Shown here: in pieces, positions 17,992 to 26,332 of the stretch
Layout of the letters: each line of letters begins with the position of its first letter
Numbering within the stretch: position 1 is the first letter of the stretch
DNA from: Gammaproteobacteria bacterium
GTDB taxonomy: Bacteria > Pseudomonadota > Gammaproteobacteria > Chromatiales > Chromatiaceae
Length of the DNA stretch: 36,453 nt
Direction of reading: 5' to 3'
Assembly (NCBI GenBank): GCA_024510845.1
Contig: JANEMA010000014.1
Span: forward strand, 1 to 36,453
The notes under the pieces: model-generated
What the model saw: only the letters and a program-made list of their open reading frames with translations
The model's database searches: none
Told to the model about the DNA's origin: nothing
Made by a program: the position numbers and the translations under genes

Positions 17992-18030
17992 GCAAACTCG
18001 TGCGTCACTCGGCCGGCCCCGTATGGTGGA

Positions 18031-19374
18031 TCAGGCGTTGCAGCTGCCCAGTTCGCCACCGAAGATCTTCGGATCATACGCGACCTGGGAACGCGGCACT
18101 TCCTTCACCACCTCGAGCAGATCGAACTGCGACGTGGGATTCTGGTTGCCGCGCACCACCAGCACATTCTTGAAGCACTGGTGATCGGCCGCACGATACT
18201 CGGTCGGGCCATTGCCCATGCCGTCGAACTTGAAACCCTCGAGGGCCTCGATCACGCCGCAGGGGTTGAAGGTACCGGCCATCTCGCAGGCGTTGGCATA
18301 CAGCAGGGTCTGCACATAGCAGGTGTGTGCGGCCTGCGACGGCGGGAAGCCGTACTCGGCGCCAAAGGATTTCACGAAGGCCTGGGAACCCTCGTCGGTC
18401 AGCGACCAGTTCCAGTTGGTGGAGCCCAGGATGCCCTTGATGGCATCGCCCGCACCCTGCGCCATCAGGCGCGAGAACAGCGGCACCATGATCTCGAACT
18501 TCTTGCCGTTGACCATCTTGTCGCGCAGACCGAACTGCACGGCCTGGATCAGCGAGTTGACCATGTCCTTGCCGTAGTGGTTGAGGATCAGCACGTCGGC
18601 GCCGGAATTGAGCACCGGGGTGATGTACTGCGAGAAGTCGCCGGCGCCCAGCGGCGTGCGCACCGTGGCCACGGTCTTCCAGCCCAACGCCTCGGTGGCG
18701 TTCTTGATCGACTCTTCCTGAGTCCAGCCCCAGGTGTAGTCGGCGGTCAGGTGATAGGCCCTGCGGTCGGTGCCGTATTCCTCGGCGAGCACCGGGGCAA
18801 GTGCCTGACCGGACATGTAGGCATTGAAGAAGTGCCGGAAGCCATGCTTGCGCTTGTCCTTGCCGGTGGTGTCGTTGGAGTGGGTCAGGCCGGCCATGAA
18901 GATCACGCCCGCCTCCTGGCACAGCGACTGCACTGCAATGGCCACGCCCGAGGAGGAACCACCGGAGATCATGAGCGCACCGTCCTTCTCGATCATGCGC
19001 TTGGCCGAGGCACGCGCCGCGTCGGATTTGGTCTGGGTGTCACCGGTCACATAAACCACTTTCTTGCCCAGGATGCCGTTGCCCTTCAGGCTGAGCGGCT
19101 TCATGGTGTTGAGCATGCCTCCGTTGCCCTCGCCGTTGAGGTGCTTGACTGCCAGCTTGAAGGCGCGCAGTTCGTCGGCACCCTCGTCGGCGTAGGGGCC
19201 GGTCTGGGGCACGTTGAAGCCCAGGGTCACGGTCGCCCCCTTGGGTTCGTTGACGAAGGCGTGCGCGTTGCGGATCAGGATGGTGGGGGCAGCGGCCGCC
19301 GCTGCGGTGGCAATGGATGCCTTGAGGAATCCACGGCGGGACAGGGTCCCGAATTTCTTGTCGTCGTCAGACAT
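18031..19374 (-). CDS. Tat-exported ABC transporter substrate-binding protein (Peripla_BP_6, LivK/UrtA-like)
   Basis: A 447-residue periplasmic binding protein serving the LivHMGF importer downstream. The N-terminus carries a twin-arginine signal, SRRGFLKAS, followed by an Ala-rich hydrophobic stretch and a likely cleavage after NAHA. Tat export implies folding in the cytoplasm. The body has type-I binding-protein landmarks (GFNVPQTGPYADEGADE, GGSSSGVAIAVQ, ADYTWGWTQEES, PVLNSGADVLILNHYG). The ligand cannot be told from sequence: urea, short-chain amides, amino acids or small carboxylates are all possible. ATG 19374 follows a GGGAGG at about eleven bases. The frame opens at 19455, but the Tat signal fixes the start. 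Divergent from crbR with a 260-base promoter region between. Confidence 0.92.
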   Translation of the reverse strand: MSDDDKKFGTLSRRGFLKASIATAAAAAAPTILIRNAHAFVNEPKGATVTLGFNVPQTGPYADEGADELRAFKLAVKHLNGEGNGGMLNTMKPLSLKGNGILGKKVVYVTGDTQTKSDAARASAKRMIEKDGALMISGGSSSGVAIAVQSLCQEAGVIFMAGLTHSNDTTGKDKRKHGFRHFFNAYMSGQALAPVLAEEYGTDRRAYHLTADYTWGWTQEESIKNATEALGWKTVATVRTPLGAGDFSQYITPVLNSGADVLILNHYGKDMVNSLIQAVQFGLRDKMVNGKKFEIMVPLFSRLMAQGAGDAIKGILGSTNWNWSLTDEGSQAFVKSFGAEYGFPPSQAAHTCYVQTLLYANACEMAGTFNPCGVIEALEGFKFDGMGNGPTEYRAADHQCFKNVLVVRGNQNPTSQFDLLEVVKEVPRSQVAYDPKIFGGELGSCNA

Positions 19375-19515
19375 GTTCTGCAATCCTCCCGGTTCTGCCG
19401 GCCCGCCACGGGACGGCGCTGAGATGGTGGTCCTTGGCACGGACGCGTCCAACACCGTGCGGCGGGAGTCGCCCGTGGGGCGGCGCGCAGCTTCACGGTG
19501 TCATTGCGCGACTAT

Positions 19516-19531
19516 GGCAACAGGCAAGCCG
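19516..19531 (-). promoter_or_regulatory. sigma-54-like promoter candidate for the ABC operon
   Basis: On the minus strand CGGCTTG-CCTG-TTGCC matches the sigma-54 consensus TGGCACG-N4-TTGCA at the key GG (-24) and GC (-12) with exact spacing. There are three mismatches in the upstream half. It would start transcription near 19505, about 130 bases before the binding-protein start. No activator site was identified. Confidence 0.3.
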
Positions 19532-19573
19532 GCGAACAATTAGACTTTAGTCGAATATCCAGAAAGCCCCACG

Positions 19574-19588
19574 TGGCACCATAATCGC
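19574..19588 (+). promoter_or_regulatory. sigma-54-like promoter candidate for crbR
   Basis: TGGCACC-ATAA-TCGC keeps the GG and GC dinucleotides at the sigma-54 spacing, with only the seventh and thirteenth consensus bases changed. It predicts a start near 19600, about 35 bases before the response-regulator ATG. A similar element faces the other way 43 bases upstream. Such short motifs also occur by chance. Confidence 0.35.
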
Positions 19589-19634
19589 GGAACGGCACCT
19601 CGCCAGCCGGTACCGGTTGCAGATACGGAAGATC

Positions 19635-20279
19635 ATGAGCACACATATCATCGTAGCCGACGACCATCCCCTGTTCCGGGACGCCGTGACCCACCTGCTG
19701 AAACGCAGCATCCCGGGCATGCGCGTCACCCAGGTCGAGACTCTGAGGCAGCTCAGTTCGACCCTGTCCGGCAACGCCCTGCCCAGCCTGGTGCTGCTGG
19801 ATCTCAAGCTCGACGATACCCGCGGTCTGGATGGCCTGCTGTTGCTCAAGAAGCAATATCCCTCGCTGCCCATCCTCATCATCTCGGCCTACGACGACGG
19901 CAAGGTGGTGCAGATGAGCATGCAGTGTGGTGCCAGCGGCTTCGTGCCCAAGAGCCTGGAGATGGAACGCATGGCCGAGGCCATCCAGGCGGTCCTGGCC
20001 GGCGACATGTGGTTTCCCGAACTGGGCGCTTCGGAAGACGAAACACCGGCAGACATCCATGCTCTGGTCGAGACCCTTACCCCGGCCCAGTTGCGCGTGC
20101 TGGCCCTGCTGCGCGACGGCAAGCCGAGCAAGGAAATGGCGGCCATCATGTCGGTCACCGAGGCGACCATCAAGGCACACCTCACCGAGATCTTCCGCAA
20201 GCTGAAGGTCAAGAACCGCACCCAGGCGGTGCTCGCCACCCGCGATCTCGACCTGCCGGAGCCGGGGATGTCGGATTGA
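19635..20279 (+). CDS. crbR: LuxR/NarL-family response regulator (CrbR/ErdR-like)
   Basis: A 214-residue two-component regulator. The receiver domain (about 1-120) has acidic residues Asp9-Asp10, phosphoacceptor Asp56 (LLDLKLD), Ser84 and Lys106 (FVPKS). The C-terminal LuxR-type helix-turn-helix lies at about 147-205 (LTPAQLRVLALLRDGKPSKE, TEATIKAHLTEIFRKL). Its partner is probably the hybrid kinase encoded convergently at 20373-23846. This pairing is that of CrbS/CrbR (Vibrio) and MxtR/ErdR (Pseudomonas), which control acetyl-CoA synthetase and acetate use. I chose ATG 19635, preceded by GGAAG; a TTG at 19617 is less likely. The divergent ABC operon is a candidate target, which is inference. 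Confidence 0.8.
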   Translation: MSTHIIVADDHPLFRDAVTHLLKRSIPGMRVTQVETLRQLSSTLSGNALPSLVLLDLKLDDTRGLDGLLLLKKQYPSLPILIISAYDDGKVVQMSMQCGASGFVPKSLEMERMAEAIQAVLAGDMWFPELGASEDETPADIHALVETLTPAQLRVLALLRDGKPSKEMAAIMSVTEATIKAHLTEIFRKLKVKNRTQAVLATRDLDLPEPGMSD

Positions 20280-20284
20280 CAGGT

Positions 20285-20324
20285 CATCGATGGGCACGGC
20301 GCGATACGTCTTTGCCCATCGATG
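20285..20324. repeat. perfect 12-bp stem-loop between convergent crbR and crbS
   Basis: CATCGATGGGCA (20285-20296) is exactly complementary to TGCCCATCGATG (20313-20324) across a 16-base loop. It lies in the 93 bases between two convergent stops. There is no T run on either side. It probably insulates or stabilises the two mRNA ends (a bidirectional terminator without U tail, or an RNase barrier). Each arm contains the palindrome CATCGATG. Confidence 0.6.
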
Positions 20325-20372
20325 GCCCCAGTGAATCATCGGACCGGCGATGGCCTCCCTTGCCGCGGCTGC

Positions 20373-23300
20373 TCAACCCACCACGCGCGCGCGTTCCTGT
20401 TCCAGCATCGCCGCGTGCAGGATGGAGCGCAGCTTGGCCGGCTCCACCGGCTTGGCGAGGAACTGGAAACCGGCCTCCAGCGCAGTGCGCTCCACCGCCG
20501 GGTCCTGCTCGGCGGTGATGAGCACCCCCAGGAAGCCTTCGCCGTGACGCGCGCGGTAATGATGCAGCAGATCCAGACCGTCGGTCTGGTCGTTCAGGCG
20601 ATAGTCCATGAGCACGATGTCATGCACTGGCTGGCCCTCGGCGGTATCGAGGAAGGTCTCGGCGCTGTCCAGGCAACGCACTTCCCCGCCCCAGCGGTCG
20701 AGCACCGTGCGCGTGGCTTCGAGGATGTCGGGGTCGTCGTCCACGCAGAGGATGCGGCGTCCCTCCAGCCAGCGGGTCTTGAAACTGCGGCGGTCTCCGG
20801 CACGGGCCGGACGCTGGGCCACCTGGACGCGTGGCACGATCACGCTGAAGGTACTGCCCTCGCCCTCGCGTGAACACACCTGCAGGTGGTGCCCCAGCAG
20901 CTCGGCCATGCGCTCGCAGATCGCCAGCCCCAGGCCTACACCCTCGGTGGTGTGATCGAGCTGCTGGAACTCGCGGAAGATGGCCTCCAGCTTGTCCGGC
21001 GGGATACCGCGCCCGGAATCGCGCACCTCGATGCGGATGGCGTCGGCACCGGCACGGCGGCAAACCACCAGGATACTGCCCTCGCTGGTGTAGCGGATGG
21101 CATTGGACAGGAAGTTCTGCAGGATGGAGCGCAGCAGGTTGCGGTCCGAACGGGTACCGCATTCACTGCCGCGGATACGCAGGTTCAGACCCTTCTTGCG
21201 AGCCAGCACCGAGAACTCGTTGTACAGGACGTCGAACAGTGGCTGGATGGGGAACTCGGTGATCTCGGGGTGCATGGCACCCGCATCCAGCTTGGAGATG
21301 TCGAGCAGCGCACGCAGCAGGTTCTCCGCCGAGGACAGGGCCGAGAGCGCGTTGCGCGCCAGCGCCTGGCGCTCATCACCGGCCAGGTCCTCGTACAGCG
21401 CGCCCAGATACAGCTTGGAAGCACCCAGCGGCTGGGTGAGGTCGTGGCTGGCTGCTGCCAGGAAGCGGGACTTGCTGCGCGTCGCCTCCTTGAGCTGGGC
21501 ATTCAGTTCGGACAGGCGGTGGGTGCGTTCGGCGACCTTGGATTCCAGACTCTCGTTGACCCGCGCCAGTTCGCGCTCGGCGGCCTTGATCGCGGTGATA
21601 TCGGTGAAGGTGGTGATGAAGCCCCCGTCCGGCAGGCGCGCCCCCTGAGTCTGGATCACCCGGCCATCGCGCCATTCGCGCACATAGGTATAGGGCCGCC
21701 CATGACGCAGGAAATCCAGGCGCTTGCGTACATTCTGTTCCACGGACCCTTCCAGCAGCGGTCCCAGCCCCCGCGTGACATTGAAATGGATCACCTCCTC
21801 GATCGGCTTGCCCACGTAGAGAAAATCGGGCGGAAACTCGAACAGTTCCAGGTACAACCGGTTCCAGGCCAGAAGACGCAGGTCGATGTCCACCACGCTC
21901 ACCGCCTGGCCGATGTGATCGAGCGTCACCTGCAGGATCTCGCGGTTGAACTGCAGGGCCTGACCGGCGGTATCCAGCAGGCGGTAGAGATTGTCCGGTC
22001 CCTCGTCCACGCTGCCACGCAATGCGGTCTCCACCAGATGCCCGGCGGTGGCGGTGCCGATACTGCCGGCCAGCAGGTGCTGGGCCTGACGCAGCAGCTC
22101 GTTGGTCACCCGCTCGTTGTGCTGGCGCGCCGGATCCCAGCCCTGTTCCAGGAAGAACTGGCGGGTGCGCTCCTCCCCCGTGAACCGACTGCACAGCTCG
22201 AACAGGTCGGCCACCCGCAGGTGATGACCGGGCCGCTCGTGCAGGGCCTCGTGCAGGTCGACATAGGTCGAGGCCTGCAGGCGGTCGATGAAGGAATGCC
22301 GCGCACGCAGCGATACCAACACGTAGAGCACCAGGTTGGCGCCCAGGCTCCAGAACACCCCGTGGGTCAGGTAGTCGTCGAAGGACCAGCCGAACAGGGC
22401 GCGCGACGCCAGCCAGGTCAAGCCGAAGGGTCCATCGTTGACGAAGCCGTCGGGAATCCACGCCGAACTGGCCAGCGACGGCAACAACAGCAGGTAGGTC
22501 CACAAGGCGAACCCGGTGACCAAGCCGGCAACCACGCCGCTGCGGTGCGCGCGCCGCCAGTACAGCCCTCCGACCAGTGCCGGCAGGAACTGGATGGCCG
22601 CGGCAAAGGACAACAGGCCGATGCTGTAGAGCGACTTGCCGCTGCCGGCTGCCAGGTAGTAGCCATAGGCCAGCAGCATCAGGCCGAGGATGGTCAGGCG
22701 CCGGATGAGCAACAGGCGGTGATGCAGCTCCCGTCCTTCGGAACGTCGTCCGTAACGCACCATCAACGGGAAGATCAGGTCGTTCGAGACCATGGTGCTC
22801 AACGCCAGGGTGGAGACGATCACCATGCTGGTGGCAGCCGAAAAGCCCCCCAGATAGGCCAGCAAGGTGAGCAGCTCGTGATCGGTGCGCAACGGCAGGA
22901 ACAGCACGAACAGATCGGCGTTGCCGCTGCTGCCCAGCAGCTGCAGGCCGGTGGCGGTAATCGGCATCACCGCGACGCTGAACAGCAGCAGGTACAGCGG
23001 GAAGCCCCAGCGCGCGAACGGCAGTTCGTTGCCTCGCCCCTCCACCGCCAGTACGTGAAACTGGCGCGGCAGACAGAGGATGGCGACGGCCGCCAGCAGG
23101 GTACGGGTGAGGAAACCGGTATCGAGCGTCCAGTCACGGAAGGGAGCCGCCGCCATGGACAGGGCGGCGAGCCGGTCGGGCGTGGCCGCCAGGCGGGTCA
23201 GCAGATGCCAGGCCAGTACCGCGATGGCCAGAAAGGCCGCCAGCTTGATGATCGACTCGAAGGCGATGACGTGGATCATGCCGCGGTGGTGCACCGTGGC

Positions 23301-23846
23301 GTCGATGGTGCGTGCACCGAACAGGATGGCGAACACCGCCAGGATCAGGGTCAGTACGAAGGCGGTGTCCAGGTTGTGCAGCAAGGGCAGTGCGGGGGAA
23401 CCCGCAGGGCCCAGGGCGTCGTAGGCGCTGGCCACCGCCTTGATCTGAAGGGAGATGTAGGGCAGCGTGCCGAGCAGCGCGATCAGAGTTACCAGCGCCG
23501 CCACCAGGTGACTCTTGCCGTAGCGGCTGGCAATGAAGTCGGCGATGGTGGTCGCCTTCTGGCGCTTGGCCACGCGCAGCAGCTTCTTGACGAAGGGCGC
23601 GAACAGCACGAACACCAGGATGGGCCCCAGGTAGATGGCAAAGAACGAAAAACCACCCTGGGCGGCATTGCCGACCGCGCCGAAGAAGGTCCAGGAGGTA
23701 CAGTAGACGGTCAGCGACAGGGTGTAGATCAGCGGCTGATGACGCGAGACGTGGCCCTCGGGCTGGGCATCGCCACGATAGGCGATATAGAACAGCACCC
23801 CCAGGTAGAGGGCGACGACCGCGACGATCAGCTCGGCGCCAAGCAA
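20373..23846 (-). CDS. crbS: SSF-domain hybrid sensor histidine kinase/receiver (CrbS/MxtR-like)
   Basis: A 1157-residue membrane kinase. About 1-490 is a sodium/solute-symporter-like module with a dozen or so helices (TVYCTSWTFFGAVGNAAQGG near the start). A linker and a PAS region follow at about 640-770. The dimerisation domain has His801 (ASHDLTQPLG). The ATPase domain has Asn915 (NFLSNAIRYT), DSGRGIPP (943-950) and GVGLGLA (969-975). A receiver spans 1030-1157 with Asp1081 (LMDYRL) and Lys1132. This order is that of CrbS/MxtR, kinases that sense acetate-related state and phosphorylate a LuxR-type partner, here the convergent regulator. The start is TTG 23846 behind GAGGCGGGG. It lies only 23 bases after ilvD and is probably co-transcribed with it. 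Confidence 0.88.
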   Translation of the reverse strand: MLGAELIVAVVALYLGVLFYIAYRGDAQPEGHVSRHQPLIYTLSLTVYCTSWTFFGAVGNAAQGGFSFFAIYLGPILVFVLFAPFVKKLLRVAKRQKATTIADFIASRYGKSHLVAALVTLIALLGTLPYISLQIKAVASAYDALGPAGSPALPLLHNLDTAFVLTLILAVFAILFGARTIDATVHHRGMIHVIAFESIIKLAAFLAIAVLAWHLLTRLAATPDRLAALSMAAAPFRDWTLDTGFLTRTLLAAVAILCLPRQFHVLAVEGRGNELPFARWGFPLYLLLFSVAVMPITATGLQLLGSSGNADLFVLFLPLRTDHELLTLLAYLGGFSAATSMVIVSTLALSTMVSNDLIFPLMVRYGRRSEGRELHHRLLLIRRLTILGLMLLAYGYYLAAGSGKSLYSIGLLSFAAAIQFLPALVGGLYWRRAHRSGVVAGLVTGFALWTYLLLLPSLASSAWIPDGFVNDGPFGLTWLASRALFGWSFDDYLTHGVFWSLGANLVLYVLVSLRARHSFIDRLQASTYVDLHEALHERPGHHLRVADLFELCSRFTGEERTRQFFLEQGWDPARQHNERVTNELLRQAQHLLAGSIGTATAGHLVETALRGSVDEGPDNLYRLLDTAGQALQFNREILQVTLDHIGQAVSVVDIDLRLLAWNRLYLELFEFPPDFLYVGKPIEEVIHFNVTRGLGPLLEGSVEQNVRKRLDFLRHGRPYTYVREWRDGRVIQTQGARLPDGGFITTFTDITAIKAAERELARVNESLESKVAERTHRLSELNAQLKEATRSKSRFLAAASHDLTQPLGASKLYLGALYEDLAGDERQALARNALSALSSAENLLRALLDISKLDAGAMHPEITEFPIQPLFDVLYNEFSVLARKKGLNLRIRGSECGTRSDRNLLRSILQNFLSNAIRYTSEGSILVVCRRAGADAIRIEVRDSGRGIPPDKLEAIFREFQQLDHTTEGVGLGLAICERMAELLGHHLQVCSREGEGSTFSVIVPRVQVAQRPARAGDRRSFKTRWLEGRRILCVDDDPDILEATRTVLDRWGGEVRCLDSAETFLDTAEGQPVHDIVLMDYRLNDQTDGLDLLHHYRARHGEGFLGVLITAEQDPAVERTALEAGFQFLAKPVEPAKLRSILHAAMLEQERARVVG

Positions 23847-23869
23847 GGCCCCGCCTCAGCAGACCCGCC

Positions 23870-25729
23870 TCAGGACTTGCACCGCAGCTGCGACAGGTCG
23901 CGCACGGCACCGCGCGCCGCCGAGGTGGTCAGTGCCGCGTAGGCCTGCAACGCCTGCGACACCGGACGCTCCCGGTCTACCGGCTGCCAGGCCGCCTCCC
24001 CGCGTGCCTCCATGGCCGCGCGCCGCCGCGCCAGCTCCTCGTCGCTCACCGCGATGCGGATACGGCGGTTGGGGATGTCGATCTCGATGGTGTCGCCTTC
24101 CTCGACCAGACCGATGTTGCCGCCCTCGGCCGCCTCGGGCGAGCAGTGACCGATCGACAGCCCCGAGGTCCCGCCCGAGAAGCGCCCGTCGGTGATCAGG
24201 GCACAGACCTTGCCCAGCCCCTTCGACTTGAGATAGCTGGTGGGATAGAGCATCTCCTGCATGCCCGGCCCGCCCCTGGGGCCTTCGTAACGGATGATGA
24301 CCACGTCACCCGGTTGGATGCGGTCGCCGAGGATGGCCTCCACGGCCGCGTCCTGGCTCTCGAAGATGCGTGCCGGACCCGAGAACACCAGGATGGACTC
24401 GTCCACCCCGGCGGTCTTGACGATGCAGCCATCCTCGGCGAGGTTGCCGTAGAGCACCGCCAGCCCACCATCACGTGAATAGGCATGTTCCAGGTCACGG
24501 ATGCAGCCATTGGCACGGTCGGTGTCGAGGTCGGGCCATTGTACGTCCTGGCTGAAGGCCACCTGGGTGGGAATGCCGCCCGGACCGGCCAGGAAGCGCC
24601 GGCGCACCGTCTCGTCGGGATCGCACCGGATGTCCCAGGCCTCCAGTGCCTCGGCCATCGAGGGCGCATGCACCGTGGGTACGTCACGGTGGACGAGTCC
24701 GGCATGGTCCAGCTCCCCCAGGATCCCCATCACCCCACCCGCGCGGTGCACGTCCTCCATGTGGTACCGCGGCGTCGAGGGCGCTACCTTGCACAGGTGT
24801 GGCACCTTGCGGCTCATGCGGTCGATATCACTCATGGTGAAGTCCACCCCGGCCTCGTGCGCCGCAGCCAGCAGGTGCAGTACGGTATTGGTCGAGCCAC
24901 CCATGGCGATGTCCAGCGCCATGGCATTCTCGAAGGCCTCGAAGGTGGCGATGTTGCGCGGCAGCGCCGTCTCGTCGTCCTGCTCGTAGTAGCGCCTTGC
25001 GAGCTCGACAATGCGCCGCCCGGCCTCCAGGAACAGCTCGCGGCGCTCGGCATGGGTGGCCACCAGCGAGCCGTTGCCCGGCAGCGAGAGCCCCAGTGCC
25101 TCGGTCAGGCAGTTCATGGAGTTGGCGGTGAACATGCCCGAGCAGGAACCACAGGTGGGGCAAGCAGATCGCTCGATCTGCTCGACTTCGGCATCACTCT
25201 CGCGGTCGTCGGCGGCGGCAACCATGGCATCCACCAGGTCGAGCTTGATCCCGCCCTTGTTCGCCAGCCGTACTTTGCCCGCCTCCATGGGGCCGCCGGA
25301 GACGAAGATCACCGGGATGTTCAGGCGCAGCACGGCCATCAGCATGCCGGGGGTGATCTTGTCGCAGTTGGAGATACATACCAGCGCATCGGCACAGTGC
25401 GCATTGACCATGTATTCGACCGAATCGGCGATGAGATCGCGCGAGGGCAGCGAATAGAGCATGCCACCGTGACCCATGGCGATACCATCGTCTACCGCGA
25501 TGGTATTGAACTCCTTGGCCACGCCTCCGGCCTTATCGATCTCACGCGCCACCAGCTGCCCCATGTCCTTGAGATGCACATGCCCCGGCACGAACTGGGT
25601 GAAGGAATTGGCAATCGCGATGATAGGCTTGTCGAAATCCTTTTCCCTCATACCGGTTGCACGCCACAGCGCGCGGGCGCCGGCCATGTTGCGACCATGA
25701 GTGGTGGTGCGAGAACGATATTGCGGCAT
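23870..25729 (-). CDS. ilvD: dihydroxy-acid dehydratase
   Basis: Iron-sulfur dehydratase of isoleucine, valine, leucine and pantothenate synthesis, converting 2,3-dihydroxy-acids to 2-oxo acids. The 619-residue length and sequence match the family throughout: [19 protein letters not shown] start, [14 protein letters not shown], cluster or metal ligands Cys122-Asp123-Lys124 ([11 protein letters not shown]) and the Cys190/193/196 group ([13 protein letters not shown]). The C-terminal [14 protein letters not shown] loop is present. ATG 25729 follows a GGAG at about eight bases. The upstream leader region shows hairpins, but I found no leader peptide rich in Ile, Val or Leu, so attenuation is not supported. 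The hybrid kinase gene follows after 23 bases. Confidence 0.97.
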   Translation of the reverse strand: MPQYRSRTTTHGRNMAGARALWRATGMREKDFDKPIIAIANSFTQFVPGHVHLKDMGQLVAREIDKAGGVAKEFNTIAVDDGIAMGHGGMLYSLPSRDLIADSVEYMVNAHCADALVCISNCDKITPGMLMAVLRLNIPVIFVSGGPMEAGKVRLANKGGIKLDLVDAMVAAADDRESDAEVEQIERSACPTCGSCSGMFTANSMNCLTEALGLSLPGNGSLVATHAERRELFLEAGRRIVELARRYYEQDDETALPRNIATFEAFENAMALDIAMGGSTNTVLHLLAAAHEAGVDFTMSDIDRMSRKVPHLCKVAPSTPRYHMEDVHRAGGVMGILGELDHAGLVHRDVPTVHAPSMAEALEAWDIRCDPDETVRRRFLAGPGGIPTQVAFSQDVQWPDLDTDRANGCIRDLEHAYSRDGGLAVLYGNLAEDGCIVKTAGVDESILVFSGPARIFESQDAAVEAILGDRIQPGDVVIIRYEGPRGGPGMQEMLYPTSYLKSKGLGKVCALITDGRFSGGTSGLSIGHCSPEAAEGGNIGLVEEGDTIEIDIPNRRIRIAVSDEELARRRAAMEARGEAAWQPVDRERPVSQALQAYAALTTSAARGAVRDLSQLRCKS

Positions 25730-26250
25730 GCCAGACTCTCCAAAACGGATTGGGTGAAGGGGGCATTATCGGCCCGGTGACAGGCCGTCTACAAGGGCAG
25801 AGCTTCTGCGCCGGTGACAGTCCTCTCGCCGCGAACCGGCCGCTGGGAGGGGATTCTGCGCCCGGAAGCCGACAGGGACCCGGGGCGACCCAAACGAAAG
25901 CCCTGCGGGTAATCCACCCCGAAGCCGCGCATGCACTGCATGCGTTGGCTGATCCTCGATCACATCTGAACCGTTTCCACACCCGGTGACGTAGGCGACC
26001 AGCTGCATATTCAGGGTTGTTGTAGCGTATGAAACCAGGCCAGGGAGGAAAGACACGCAGCATCATCGTTATGTCTCGATGCACACCCTCCAGATCAAGA
26101 GAGGACGACACAAGCAGACAGCAGGTAAGATCACCTCAAGACGGACAGACCAGGAGAACCTCCATACAGGCAATCCAGAACCAGCACCATCTCATGAAAA
26201 CACTTCTCTTCCCCAACGACAGGCAGGGTCCTGACTGCTTAACGGCAGAG
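25730..26250. other. non-coding stretch upstream of ilvD with hairpins
   Basis: About 520 bases without a convincing gene. It contains CGCATGC/GCATGCG arms (25928-25934, 25938-25944) around a 3-base loop, and GCAGA/TCTGC (25797-25809). Several other GC-rich inverted pairs lie close to ilvD. Open frames here lack ribosome sites and family similarity. The ilvD promoter must lie here, but no clear -35/-10 pair was seen. I looked for tRNA, 6S, SRP, tmRNA and common riboswitch motifs and found none. The part at 25800-25990 reads like a dispersed repeat, a vague impression only. Confidence 0.4.
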
Positions 26251-26263
26251 GTGCCGAATCCTT
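26251..26263 (+). repeat. 13-base direct repeat, left copy
   Basis: GTGCCGAATCCTT, repeated identically and in the same orientation at 27309-27321. The two copies bracket the TetR gene and the decayed segment behind it. The left copy overlaps the first two bases of the TTGACA element of the TetR promoter region. Confidence 0.6.
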
Positions 26264-26318
26264 GACATCACCACACCCCAGAGCACCAGACTATAATCAT
26301 GACCGACTCTTGGTACAT
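26262..26318 (+). promoter_or_regulatory. TetR-gene promoter region with unusual spacing and partial palindrome
   Basis: A perfect TATAAT (26292-26297) lies 36 bases before the TetR ATG. A perfect TTGACA (26262-26267) is also present, but 24 bases separate the two, too many for a standard sigma-70 promoter; no other -35 match sits at 17 bases. An imperfect dyad, ATGACC with GGTACAT (26299-26317 or so), overlaps the expected start site and could be an autoregulatory TetR operator. Whether the TTGACA is used is uncertain. Confidence 0.4.
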
Positions 26319-26332
26319 TCCCCTCTCTGTCC

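Noticed and set aside
16729-18000. His/Gln-rich plus-strand frames opposite livM and livH
   Set aside because: They mirror hydrophobic permease codons on the other strand, a known artefact of antisense translation.
20886-23942. 1018-residue plus-strand frame opposite the hybrid kinase
   Set aside because: Antisense shadow in GC-rich DNA, Gln/Gly/Arg-rich with no domain; the kinase domains on the minus strand are unambiguous.
24485-25780. 431-residue plus-strand frame opposite ilvD
   Set aside because: Antisense shadow; ilvD is conserved from end to end on the other strand.
26251-26263. Resemblance of GCCGAATCC to a tRNA T-loop, which would suggest a tRNA attachment site
   Set aside because: No flanking stem, acceptor or anticodon arm can be built at either copy.
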